DNA from: Hyphomicrobiales bacterium
Lineage (GTDB): Bacteria > Pseudomonadota > Alphaproteobacteria > Rhizobiales > Rhizobiaceae
Direction: 5' to 3'
DNA length: 32,295 nt
NCBI GenBank assembly: GCA_900467745.1
Contig: UBQW01000053.1
Span: forward strand, 1-32,295
The notes under the pieces were generated by a model. That model saw nothing but the letters and a program-made list of their open reading frames with translations. It was not told the origin of the DNA and ran no database searches. The translations under genes and the position numbers were made by a program. Shown here one piece after another: positions 15,777 to 23,732 of the stretch (position 1 is its first letter; each line of letters opens with the position of its first letter).

Positions 15777-16598
15777 TCAGCCCGCTTTGCGGGCTTTCAG
15801 CTCTTTGGCAACCGACTTTTTCAAAGCGTCCATTATGTTGACGACATTGCTCTCGTGTTGGTCGTCGCTTTTCGAAGCTTTCGACTTCGTCTTCCCGGAT
15901 CGCTTTTTGGCCTTCTTTTTGTCAGCTATGAGCTTGATGAGGCTCTCCTGGACAGGGTCGGACGCCATCTCGGGCGACCAGTCAGCCATCTTTTTCTTGA
16001 TAATCGTCTCAAGAGCGGAAATACCCTTGGCATCCCCCTTCTTCTCGATGCCCGTAAAATACTCGCTCTCCGGCCGAACCTCGTCGCCGAAGCGCAGCGT
16101 CCACACAACAATGCCTTGATCCCTGGCTTCCAACATCACGACACGTTCCCGGCGGCCCAACACGACACGGGAAACACCCACCATATCCTGGGCCTTCATG
16201 GCGTCACGGATGACTGCAAAGGCTTCGTCGCCGATCTTCTCGTTGGCCGTCAGGTAAAAAGGGGTATCAAGATAAATCCAGTCGATGCTCTCGCGCGAAA
16301 CGAATTTCTCGATGTCGATGGTCCGAACGGTTTCCAGTTCGACAGCTTCCAAGTCCTCGTCGGTCAGAATGACGTAATCGTTCTCTCCACGCTCGTAACC
16401 CTTGGCCTCCTGCTCATCTGAGACAGGCTTGCCCGTGACACTATCCACGTACTGGGAGACGACGCGGTTACCGGTCTTCTCGTTGAGGGTATGGAACCGC
16501 ACTTTCTCGGATTCCGAAGTCGCGGGCGTCATGGCCACGGGGCAGGTGACGAGTGAGAGCTTGAGGTAGCCTCTCCAATAGGGGCGACTGGCTGGCAT
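15777..16598 (-). CDS. ku: Ku protein (first of an adjacent pair)
   Basis: The 273-residue protein is a bacterial Ku, the ring-forming dimer that threads onto double-strand ends and recruits LigD. The N-terminus PYWRGYLKLSLVTCPVAM, the HTLNEKTGNRVVSQYVDS block, and the YVILTDEDLEAVELETVRTI segment (Ku core β-barrel) are all present. So are the FYLTANEKIGDEAFAVIRDA and VVMLEARDQGIVVWTLRF blocks. The C-terminus is lysine-rich (KKKAKKRSGKTKSKASK) and ends NVVNIMDALKKSVAKELKARK. ATG 16598 follows the stop of the upstream ku gene by 4 bp, with its AAGGCGAG inside that gene's end. The pair is therefore one operon and may form a heterodimer, as reported for paired ku genes in Sinorhizobium. The earlier in-frame start (16745) lies within the upstream gene. 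Confidence 0.96.
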   Translation of the reverse strand: MPASRPYWRGYLKLSLVTCPVAMTPATSESEKVRFHTLNEKTGNRVVSQYVDSVTGKPVSDEQEAKGYERGENDYVILTDEDLEAVELETVRTIDIEKFVSRESIDWIYLDTPFYLTANEKIGDEAFAVIRDAMKAQDMVGVSRVVLGRRERVVMLEARDQGIVVWTLRFGDEVRPESEYFTGIEKKGDAKGISALETIIKKKMADWSPEMASDPVQESLIKLIADKKKAKKRSGKTKSKASKSDDQHESNVVNIMDALKKSVAKELKARKAG

Positions 16599-16602
16599 GT
16601 CT

Positions 16603-17493
16603 TTAACTCGCCTTCTTATGCGCGGTTTTTGCTCCCGCCTTTGGCTTCTTCGCCGTAGATGCGGCTTTCTTCTTGGAGTTAGCGTTAGCCGCTTTGGGCT
16701 TCTTGGATGAGCCCTTGTCCATTCCGGCGCTCTCGCGCAGTGCATTCAGCAGGTCGTTAGGCTTGGACACTTTGATAGGCTTTGGTTTCGGTAGCGTCTT
16801 GCCTTCGGACTTTGCCTTGACCAGTGCCGCCAGGGCAGTTTCGTAACGGTCATCCGTCTTGGCGGGATCGAATTCGCCCTTTTTGGTTTCAATGATGTGT
16901 CTGGCGAGGTCCAGCATTTCGCCTTCTACCTTGACCTTGGCGACGTTCTTGAACGCTTCCTTGGAAGACCGCACCTCGTAGTCGAAGTTGAGCATCGTCG
17001 CGATCAGTCCTCTGCCGTGCGGTCGTATCAGGACGGTTCGCACCCTTCGGAAGAGAACGGTTCGCGCGATAGCTGTGGCCTTGGTCTTTACCACAGCATC
17101 TCGGATGCTGGCGAAAGCATCCTGGTCTTCGTCATTGGTCGGCACGAGGTAGTACGGCTTGTCGAAGTAAATGTCGTCGACCTTCTCATGTGGTATGAAG
17201 GCCTCGGCCTGTAACATCTTGTCGGCGTCCGGCACGACGGCGGCGACTTCTTCCGGGTCGATCATGACGTAGTCGCCGTTGCCCGTGTCAAAGCCCTTAA
17301 CCTGGCTGTCGTGCTCAACGACCTCCTCGGTATCGCTATCGATGAATTCGCGCTTGAGTCGATTGCCGGTCTTTACGTTCAGCATATGAAAGCTGATCCG
17401 CTCCGACGTCGACGCGGCCGTGTATAGCCCGACGGCGCAGGAAAGTTCGCCGACCTTGAGGTGGCCTTTCCATTGGGCCCGGTGCGCAGTCAT
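16603..17493 (-). CDS. ku: Ku protein (second of an adjacent pair), extended lysine-rich tail
   Basis: The 296-residue protein is a second Ku. It has the characteristic start (QWKGHLKVGELSCAVGLYTA), the FHMLNVKTGNRLKREFIDSD block, YVMIDPEEVAAVVPD, and PYYLVPTNDEDQDAFASIRD. The core ends near MLDLARHIIETKKGEFDP. The last 60 or so residues are unusually basic (KKPKAANANSKKKAASTAKK and on to AHKKAS), a tail of the kind that adds DNA binding and affects LigD recruitment. Its sequence differs clearly from the downstream Ku, so they are old paralogues rather than a recent duplication. ATG 17493 has GGAGG seven bases upstream. A stress-sigma promoter candidate lies at 17523-17547. Confidence 0.96.
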   Translation of the reverse strand: MTAHRAQWKGHLKVGELSCAVGLYTAASTSERISFHMLNVKTGNRLKREFIDSDTEEVVEHDSQVKGFDTGNGDYVMIDPEEVAAVVPDADKMLQAEAFIPHEKVDDIYFDKPYYLVPTNDEDQDAFASIRDAVVKTKATAIARTVLFRRVRTVLIRPHGRGLIATMLNFDYEVRSSKEAFKNVAKVKVEGEMLDLARHIIETKKGEFDPAKTDDRYETALAALVKAKSEGKTLPKPKPIKVSKPNDLLNALRESAGMDKGSSKKPKAANANSKKKAASTAKKPKAGAKTAHKKAS

Positions 17494-17522
17494 ACGTGTA
17501 TCCTCCAACTTGCCGATGCAAC

Positions 17523-17547
17523 AACTCAAATGGGAATTCATGGTTCC
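17523..17547 (-). promoter_or_regulatory. Candidate EcfG/RpoE2-type stress promoter of the ku operon
   Basis: On the minus strand GGAAC (17547-17543) is followed after 16 bases by AGTT (17526-17523). The first ku start codon lies 30 bases further downstream, which leaves room for the Shine-Dalgarno at 17501-17505. Control of some Sinorhizobium meliloti NHEJ genes by the general stress sigma factor RpoE2 has been reported, which fits this site. Confidence 0.55.
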
Positions 17548-18007
17548 CACCTCGCGGGGCTGGTGGCGAAATTGTCACCGAGGAAACCAGTCTCTCACGC
17601 GAGCCAAGTCATCTCCTATCGTGTTCGGTGATTTTCGTGAGAAATTGTCGCTCCTCCGCTATACCGTCGGCGTACGACTGAAGAGAGCTGATATCGAATT
17701 CGAGAAGACTTTCGATAATTTCCATTTGGGACAGGCGCAGCCGGGCTAAGGCCCGATCAGTTTCTTGTTGTCAGAGGAGTAACGCGGCTTTCCGCGAAGT
17801 GGCCTCAAAACATCCACAGCGAGTTGGAAACATATTTTGTTCGCAAGGTCTTTTTAAGCCGTCTCGCTACTTCGACCCTACACTGAAGTCGAAACGCAGC
17901 TGGTGTCCTGCTGGGCATGCTCAAGAAGGGCAGGCTCGCTGAACGCAGTGCCTATGCGCAGTGATCCTTCGAGGTTTTGTTCGCATTTTATTAGTGTTAG
18001 CCCGCAC
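17548..18007. other. Intergenic stretch without an intact gene
   Basis: This lies upstream of the ku operon, reaching to the readable part of a receiver-domain remnant. Plus-strand frames here are short. The missing front of the receiver domain, with its acidic pair and phosphoacceptor, could not be found in any frame. No repeat or RNA gene is recognised. Confidence 0.35.
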
Positions 18008-18169
18008 ATGGGTGTTGTCGTGACTTCGGGCAGGGCGGATGTCAATCCGTTCGACTTGCCAGCGGGAGCGAAGTTCTTGCCGAAGCCTTACAATGCGACG
18101 GTAGCCATCGCGACGGTCGAAAGCGTGATCCAGCGACGCCGGGGTAGCGAAGAAGCCGTAGCTTCTTAG
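18008..18169 (+). pseudogene. Receiver-domain remnant (C-terminal third)
   Basis: The frame ending at 18169 encodes GVVVTSGRADVNPFDLPAGA followed by KFLPKPYNATVAIATVESVI. This is the end of a response-regulator receiver: the β4 strand with T/S, then β5 with the conserved Lys-Pro (FLPKPY) and the last helix. The N-terminal two thirds, including the phosphorylated aspartate, are absent, and the sequence in front of 18008 does not look like protein. It resembles the end of the intact DUF2934-receiver gene (VIVTSG, then FLRKPY). Confidence 0.58.
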
Positions 18170-18277
18170 AGCACCGAGGAATGCGCCGATGTTTGATATT
18201 CATTGGCAATCGTCTCACCAAGGGGATGATTGCTGCCTTGCCTTCGATAAACTGTTATTTGTGCGTCAAGTAGGTTG

Positions 18278-18559
18278 CTAACCACTCGATTTCATCGAGT
18301 ACGATTGGCCGACCGAAGCGGCGTATCGCCAGCCTGTTTTCGTCAGTTGCGGCCTGTCGTCGCTTCCGGTCACGAGGCCCATAACACGCAACTTGCAAGT
18401 GGGGTGCGGATCGAGAAAGACCACGTCTCCGCTGCCGATCTTGCGTAGCTGGTGCAATTCGATAGCGTCGAGCGTCATCACCTTCCCACCGAATTGTTGA
18501 CTGAGCTCAAGATATCTCGACGGCACTGGATAGTCTAGTTGCAGCGCAGCTCGAAACAT
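18278..18559 (-). CDS. Small hypothetical protein (93 aa)
   Basis: ATG 18559 has AAAGGAA seven bases upstream and is preferred to the in-frame start at 18634. The product (ALQLDYPVPSRYLELSQQFG, then GKVMTLDAIELHQLRKIGSG and DVVFLDPHPTCKLRVMGLVT) alternates strand and helix with a compact hydrophobic pattern, so it is probably a folded protein. No family is recognised. It is divergent from the truncated kinase gene, with about 100 bp between the two starts. Confidence 0.65.
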   Translation of the reverse strand: MFRAALQLDYPVPSRYLELSQQFGGKVMTLDAIELHQLRKIGSGDVVFLDPHPTCKLRVMGLVTGSDDRPQLTKTGWRYAASVGQSYSMKSSG

Positions 18560-18662
18560 AGGTGGATTCCTTTCAAGCTGAAGCGAGCTTACCCAAGATT
18601 GTACCAGTCCATCCGTGGTCGGTATCTCGAGCAATGAGGATGACTTTCAAGGTTGATGCGCT

Positions 18663-19598
18663 ATGTACCTCACGGAAATTGCCGCTGTCGTCGACATCCG
18701 GCTCTCAGATAGAGAAGACTGGCCTTTGACGTTTAAAAGCAATCATGCAGCATCATCCGACCTCATCATCGCTGAACGAGACATTTTAGCCCGCGTGGCA
18801 CTCGGCGGACCGCTGAAGGAGGTCCTGCGCGACATCATACTGCTGGTGGAGAAGCCTGCGAACGGCGAGCTCCTCGCGTCGATCTTATTAACGACCGAAG
18901 ACGGTAAGAATCTTGTAGAAGGTGCAGCTCCAACTTTGCCGGCTGAATACAATGCGGCGGTTGACGGCATTCCAGTGGCTGACGGTGTCGGGTCATGTGG
19001 TACGGCGGCCTTCACCGGGGAACAGGTTATGGCCGTCGATATCGCGACAGACCCGCGTTGGGTCGACTACAAAGAAATTGCCTTGAAACACAACCTTCGC
19101 GCCTGTTGGTCGATGCCAATCCGCTCCGCTGAAGGTCGTATCCTCGGAACCTTCGCCAATTACTATCGCGAGCCGCGGGAACCTACCGCGCGCGATCTTG
19201 AAGTCATTGGGATGGTAACCCGTACGACCGCTATCGCTATTGAGAGATATCGCAACGAACTCGCACGAGACCGAGCCGAAGAGCAACGCATTCTCCTGAT
19301 CAACGAGCTGAATCACCGGGTGAAAAACGTATTTGCGCTCGCCGACGCGATGCTGGCGATGTCCGCTAAGACCGCTAGCAGCGCGGAGCAGTTCGCGACT
19401 GCAGTCAGGGGACGGTTGCGCGCACTTAGCCGCGCTCACGATCTTGTTCGCCCAAAGGCCACTCCAACGAGAGATGGGACTGAACAGCCGGCCATTTCGC
19501 TCAAACAGATATTGATGGACATACTTGCGCCCTATGGAAATGACGCGTTCCCTGAGAAAATAGCCATCATCGGATCCCGGCTTCCGCAGGGTGGCTGA
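18663..19598 (+). CDS. GAF-HWE/HisKA_2-type histidine kinase lacking its ATPase domain
   Basis: Residues about 38-195 form a GAF sensor domain (LARVALGGPLKEVLRDIILL, then GVGSCGTAAFTGEQVMAVDI with DPRW, then ACWSMPIRSAEGRILGTFA). Residues about 207-265 form the HWE/HisKA_2-type dimerisation and phosphoacceptor domain, with His218 in INELNHRVKNVFA. The protein then follows the expected path into the start of the catalytic domain (APYGNDAFPEKIAIIG) and stops at residue 311. An intact kinase would continue with the ATP-binding N box (LHELATNA type) and G boxes. None of the other frames beyond 19598 restores them. It could not autophosphorylate alone; either it is decayed or it works as a GAF-DHp partner. 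The start at 18663 is weakly supported (AAGG about 10 bases upstream). Confidence 0.8.
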   Translation: MYLTEIAAVVDIRLSDREDWPLTFKSNHAASSDLIIAERDILARVALGGPLKEVLRDIILLVEKPANGELLASILLTTEDGKNLVEGAAPTLPAEYNAAVDGIPVADGVGSCGTAAFTGEQVMAVDIATDPRWVDYKEIALKHNLRACWSMPIRSAEGRILGTFANYYREPREPTARDLEVIGMVTRTTAIAIERYRNELARDRAEEQRILLINELNHRVKNVFALADAMLAMSAKTASSAEQFATAVRGRLRALSRAHDLVRPKATPTRDGTEQPAISLKQILMDILAPYGNDAFPEKIAIIGSRLPQGG

Positions 19599-19750
19599 GG
19601 CCACGGATTGGCTAGTTGTTATGTCATACCTGTAGCATTTTGTGCGCGGGATTCAGGTTAAGGCTAATTGAACCTTTACCGTAAACGCAATGATGTATTG
19701 TCATCCTCAGAGTTAACCGGCGATATAATCACAATCCGGTGGAGGGCGAA

Positions 19751-19927
19751 ATGTCTGGTTTTACTGAGAAGGAGATCGCTGCGGAGCTAAAACGCAGGGC
19801 TGATGCACGAGATGGGCGCGACTCCAGAGAAGCTGAGATCCGCAAAACAGTTTGCGCCCATTGCGGATCCCCGGTGCTAGGGCTCAGCTCTGAGTTTCCA
19901 CTTTGCGACGCCTGTGATAGCGATTGA
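19751..19927 (+). CDS. Zinc-ribbon miniprotein (58 aa)
   Basis: ATG 19751 has GGAGGG four bases upstream. The first half is a charged helix (EKEIAAELKRRADARDGRDS). The second half has two CxxC pairs, CAHC and CDAC, seventeen residues apart, forming a probable four-cysteine zinc ribbon. Such miniproteins bind nucleic acid or act as small adaptors; the target here is unknown. It is convergent with the 216-residue unknown at 20094-20744. Confidence 0.7.
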   Translation: MSGFTEKEIAAELKRRADARDGRDSREAEIRKTVCAHCGSPVLGLSSEFPLCDACDSD

Positions 19928-20093
19928 TCATTCGATCGACGACCTTTCCTCGGACGAGGAGCCACTGGTAAGTCGGGGTCGAATCTGAGTAGACGTCTCT
20001 CCTGCTTACAAGCTGCGCTGTAGACTCCCTCGTGAATGAGCGGCCGACGTTGGCTAAATTTCGGAGTGATGACGGAGTGCCATCGAATAAATA

Positions 20094-20744
20094 TCACGCC
20101 GCTTCCCTTGATCGCATTTCGAGCCTTTTCTCCTTTCCGACCGCATACTCGACCAAAACCGGAAAGCCTGATCTCGCTGGCGGGGTCCACACCACACCCA
20201 CAGGCATCCATTCGAACATGCTCTTGGGCAACTCATCGTAATGGATATGCCGCTCGGTAGAGTTCTCGAGCACAGCCTTCACCTTATGCCCAACGACCGC
20301 AGACGTGAATTCCACAGAGAAGTCGTTACCGAGATTGTAGTCGTCCAAAGGGAAAATGCGGAAGCGGTATTTATGTAGGACATCCGGCTTGTCGCGATAG
20401 ACCGTACGTAGAAGGTAAGGCTCGAGCGCGTACTCATCTCCGTTCTCGTGCCAGCGGCCAATGATTTCGACGCGGCTGACATCTTTGGTGATTTTCCGAG
20501 TAAGGGCGCGTCTGATTTCGGACCTATGTTCTTCCACCAACTCGACCAAGTCGTGATCAGTGCTAGCGGGCAGCCCGCCGATTTTGATCTCGAGTTCTCG
20601 GTTAGCGTTCAAGGCAATGATGACGTCGTCGCCTGGCAGCAGCAGGTGGCCCGAGTAGCGGACACGGTCATTCTTTCGATCCGCCATTCCCAGTGCTGCT
20701 GCGTCGAGCTCAGTGGCGAAATCATTCAGTTCGATATTGTCCAT
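20094..20744 (-). CDS. Hypothetical protein (216 aa)
   Basis: The protein has no recognised domain. Its composition is that of a soluble, globular, β-rich protein: a strand near residue 35 (HLLLPGDDVIIALNANRELE), a helix (DHDLVELVEEHRSEIRRALT), and a long alternating part with aromatic residues (YRFRIFPLDDYNLGNDFSVE, then VVWTPPARSGFPVLVEYAVG). No transmembrane segment or signal peptide is seen. ATG 20744 lacks a strong Shine-Dalgarno. It is divergent from the TnsA-like gene over a 259-bp region that must hold both promoters, so the two may be regulated together. Confidence 0.75.
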   Translation of the reverse strand: MDNIELNDFATELDAAALGMADRKNDRVRYSGHLLLPGDDVIIALNANRELEIKIGGLPASTDHDLVELVEEHRSEIRRALTRKITKDVSRVEIIGRWHENGDEYALEPYLLRTVYRDKPDVLHKYRFRIFPLDDYNLGNDFSVEFTSAVVGHKVKAVLENSTERHIHYDELPKSMFEWMPVGVVWTPPARSGFPVLVEYAVGKEKRLEMRSREAA

Positions 20745-21003
20745 CAGTGCAATCCATGTTCAGGTCCTAGATACAGGGTTGTCCGGATTTTGATGGCTGG
20801 CAAGCGGTGAACCGTCGAATTGGAATCACGAATCTCCCGTTGGCCACGAGTGTCGGACGGCATTGTTGCCTACCGTTGACAAGTCGATCCGTTCGCTATA
20901 TGTTCTCGTCCATGAGCAAGCACAGGTTACCACCGTTTCGAATGCGTTGAGCGTCCCCCGCGCAAGCGGCCGATGTCCTTCTATTCGTTATCGAGGTAAT
21001 GTA

Positions 21004-21618
21004 ATGGCGTCCCCGGATAGCAATCGTTCGCTAGGCAGACCTGCTCACGTTTCCCAAATCAACCAAAGTTCACCGAGGCCGCTCAAGGGGCCGCCGGTCG
21101 TCGTGTTTCGATCCGTTGCCGCCCGCGATCTTGCAAGCATGCTCGACGTAAACCCTTCGATCACGGCCTGGGAGTGCGGATCGCGACAGATAAGCCAAGG
21201 CGGCAAGCGCCATTGTGCGGACTTCACAGTCTACGATGGTGACGGCACGGTCTGGCTGATGGATGCGCCTGACAGAAAGCCGAAAATTCAAGGGGCGGCT
21301 TTGGACGCATGCGCGCGGTCTCTGGGGTTGCGGTACCGTCATGTCGAGCACTCTGAAATCTATGATGGCTTCAGGCTGCGAAACGCCAAGGACCTGCTGC
21401 GATACGGCGGCCATGAGGTTCCGCTCGGCGACCGCCTAAGACTGCTGGCGTTGCTCGACGAAAACGGATCGCTGACATTCGGCGAGTGCCTTCAGGCAAT
21501 CCGTGAGAGCAAGCCTGTCGCTACTTTGGCATCGATGATCCTGCATGGCTTTATTGAAGTGGATCTGGATGACGCCCTGATCGGCCCGGAAACGAGAGTG
21601 ACGCGAATGCGGTCCTGA
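21004..21618 (+). CDS. TnsA-like nuclease-fold protein, active site possibly degenerate
   Basis: ATG 21004 has GAGGT six bases upstream. The 204-residue product resembles the N-terminal endonuclease domain of TnsA-type proteins: a leading FRSVAARDLASMLDVNPSI, E57 in WECGS, then the strand HCADFTVYDGDGTVWLMDAP, where D73 sits as in A-D-F, followed by a helix and strand (ALDACARSLGLRYRHVEHSE). In active members the second strand carries an E/Q-x-K triad end; here that position reads LMDAP, so the lysine appears lost. The C-terminal part (GDRLRLLALLDENGSLTFGE) looks like a helical winged domain with an L-L-G pattern. It is followed after 36 bp by the AAA+ protease, so they probably form an operon. 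The assignment is by pattern only. Confidence 0.8.
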   Translation: MASPDSNRSLGRPAHVSQINQSSPRPLKGPPVVVFRSVAARDLASMLDVNPSITAWECGSRQISQGGKRHCADFTVYDGDGTVWLMDAPDRKPKIQGAALDACARSLGLRYRHVEHSEIYDGFRLRNAKDLLRYGGHEVPLGDRLRLLALLDENGSLTFGECLQAIRESKPVATLASMILHGFIEVDLDDALIGPETRVTRMRS

Positions 21619-21654
21619 TCCGCATCAATGTTCTCCGTTCAATCCGAGGCTTTC

Positions 21655-23538
21655 ATGGACCAGTTTCATCCCCGCCGCCCCGAAAAGCGTCCGCATAATC
21701 TTGCCACCGTCGCCGCAGTCATGGCTATGAAGCGCCTCATCAGGCCTTACCTGAATGTTCCTTACTTTGTTTTGGCCATCGAGTTGCCCGACCGAGAAGA
21801 CATCGGGTTTTACAAGATGGCTGTGCATGACATCCTCGATCCCCACTACATGATGGACGACGAAGGGCGGCGCGCCTTGTTCGTTGAAGAGGCAAGGGAC
21901 ATATCCGGCAGCGGCTGGGAGCTCGTTTGGAAATTTTCGAAGGTCTCGCGAGCCATTCTGTTTCACGTCAGTGAAGAAGACTTCACGAAGCAGCTCTTGC
22001 TGACCGTAGACCACTTTCTCGTCCTCACTCCTCCGGAGCGATTTCACCTCAAGGCCGCTGGTCGAGCCATGGGAACGGCGATGACCGACGAGGAAGCGAC
22101 ATACTTTGCCTCCCAAGCCCTGAGCGATGTCCAACTTGCAATGCGCCCCGGGCGATCGGTCGCCCAAGCTATCTCCGTTCTGCAATCGAAATCTCAGGCG
22201 GAACCGGAGGTCCAACCCGCACCGGTGAATCAGGGCGAAATCCGCCTCGAGGACTTGTCGGGATATGGTGAAGCAAAGACTTGGGGGCTTCAGCTCGCTC
22301 AGGACATCAAGGCTTGGAACGATGGTGAGATCGAGTGGAGCGACGTCGACCGCGGTGTGCTTCTCAACGGCTCGCCTGGGTCGGGGAAGACAATGTACGC
22401 CCGCGCGCTTGCCAACACTTGCGGCGTCAAGCTCATCCTTGAATCCGCAGCGTCCTGGCAGGCTACCGGCCACCTCGGCGACCTGTTGAAGGCAATGCGA
22501 AAGTCGTTCAGGCTCGCAAGCGCTAGTCGACCGTCGATCTTGTTTCTCGACGAGTTCGACAGCTTCGGAAGCCGCGACAGCCATCGCGACAGCAATAACT
22601 ACGACTACAAGCGCCAGGTCATAAACGGACTGCTGGAATGCCTCGATCCGTCCGGCGGTCGCGAGGGCGTGGTCGTATTGGCGGCAAGCAACAAGGCCGA
22701 CGAAATCGATCCGGCACTCATGCGGCCGGGACGGCTCGAAAAGATCATCGATATCCCATTGCCAGACGCCGAGGCGCGCAAGGCTATCGCGCGTTTCCAC
22801 CTTCCGTCGGCTCAACTTGGCGATCTCGACGATTTCGCAGCGATATCGGAAGGCTGGACGGGTGCGCAGATCGAGAAGGCCGCCAGAGATGCCCGAAGAG
22901 TTGCCCGACGAGCAGGGCGGCCGCGAGCCGATGAAACGGATCTGCTGTCAGTGCTACCGCCGGTCGTCGAGTTCACACCCGAAGAGCGGTACCGGATTGC
23001 CGTACACGAAAGCGGCCATGCGATAGTGGGCTACCTGCTACGCCCGGAAACACTGATCAAGGTCTCGATAGGCCGCTTGAAAAACGCCAGCGGTGGCAAA
23101 TTCCTCGGTAAAACCCTCCTGAGAGACCCGACGCCCCTCTTGTCGACGGCATCCAATTTCTCGGACTCCATCGCGATCTTCCTTGCGGGAATGACTGCCG
23201 AGCGCGTCGTGTTCGGAAACCATTTCATCGGCGCGGGCGGTGACGCCGGATCCGACCTGGCGACAGCCTCGGACATGGCCACGATGATGGAGAGGAACTT
23301 CGGTTTCGGCGATGGATTGCTCACAGATATGGGATCCGGGCCGCGCCCGTTGGAGCAACTACGGCTTTACGACCACGGCCTACGCGATGCCGTGAACAGA
23401 CGCCTGGAGATCGAGGCCGCGCGAGCGAGGGAATTGCTCGAGCCGCGACGCGACAAGCTCGATCGGTTGGCGTCGCTGTTGGCTGAGAAACTGGAACTGA
23501 CGGCAGCCGATGTGGCCGAAGTTGTCGGTCAATCGTGA
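21655..23538 (+). CDS. Soluble AAA+ ATPase-M41 (FtsH-like) zinc metalloprotease
   Basis: The protein joins an AAA+ unfoldase to an FtsH-type peptidase but has no transmembrane segment, unlike FtsH. Counting from the upstream ATG (21628), residues 1-200 are a unique N-terminal domain. Walker A is GSPGSGKT (248-255), Walker B ILFLDEFD (304-311), and the second region of homology ASNKADEIDPALMRPGRLEK carries the arginine fingers. The peptidase has the zinc motif HESGH (460-464) and a candidate third ligand, Asp543 in GSDLATASD. A C-terminal coiled region ends the protein. It should unfold and degrade protein substrates in the cytosol; the N-terminal domain probably selects them. ATG 21655 has GAGG five bases upstream and is preferred over 21628, which has none. 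It belongs with the upstream TnsA-like gene. Confidence 0.92.
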   Translation: MDQFHPRRPEKRPHNLATVAAVMAMKRLIRPYLNVPYFVLAIELPDREDIGFYKMAVHDILDPHYMMDDEGRRALFVEEARDISGSGWELVWKFSKVSRAILFHVSEEDFTKQLLLTVDHFLVLTPPERFHLKAAGRAMGTAMTDEEATYFASQALSDVQLAMRPGRSVAQAISVLQSKSQAEPEVQPAPVNQGEIRLEDLSGYGEAKTWGLQLAQDIKAWNDGEIEWSDVDRGVLLNGSPGSGKTMYARALANTCGVKLILESAASWQATGHLGDLLKAMRKSFRLASASRPSILFLDEFDSFGSRDSHRDSNNYDYKRQVINGLLECLDPSGGREGVVVLAASNKADEIDPALMRPGRLEKIIDIPLPDAEARKAIARFHLPSAQLGDLDDFAAISEGWTGAQIEKAARDARRVARRAGRPRADETDLLSVLPPVVEFTPEERYRIAVHESGHAIVGYLLRPETLIKVSIGRLKNASGGKFLGKTLLRDPTPLLSTASNFSDSIAIFLAGMTAERVVFGNHFIGAGGDAGSDLATASDMATMMERNFGFGDGLLTDMGSGPRPLEQLRLYDHGLRDAVNRRLEIEAARARELLEPRRDKLDRLASLLAEKLELTAADVAEVVGQS

Positions 23539-23564
23539 GGGTTGCGGGCTTTTTAGGAGGCGGC

Positions 23565-23732
23565 ATGGGTCGCAAGCGGAAGCGAACAGGAAAGGCAAGC
23601 AAGACCGAGAAGTCGTCGTTCGGAAGCGTTCTGGGCGAGGATTTTCGTCCCATTGCGAAGCCGGTGAAAGTCAAACGTAGTGTTGATGGGCCCCGGTTGC
23701 GGAGGAAAGATTTGGAGAACGAGAGTAAATGA
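23565..23732 (+). CDS. Small basic protein (55 aa)
   Basis: ATG 23565 has AGGAGG four bases upstream, the strongest Shine-Dalgarno of the neighbourhood, and lies 26 bp after the AAA+ protease stop. The product is rich in lysine and arginine (GRKRKRTGKASKTEKSSFGS, then RRKDLENESK at the end). It is probably disordered and nucleic-acid binding. It is likely the third gene of the TnsA-like/protease operon. No family is recognised. Confidence 0.62.
   Translation: MGRKRKRTGKASKTEKSSFGSVLGEDFRPIAKPVKVKRSVDGPRLRRKDLENESK

Noticed and set aside
21625..22815. 396-codon open frame antisense to the AAA+ protease gene
   Set aside because: It is the mirror of a gene with complete Walker, arginine-finger and zinc motifs; its own composition is arginine/leucine-rich without motifs.
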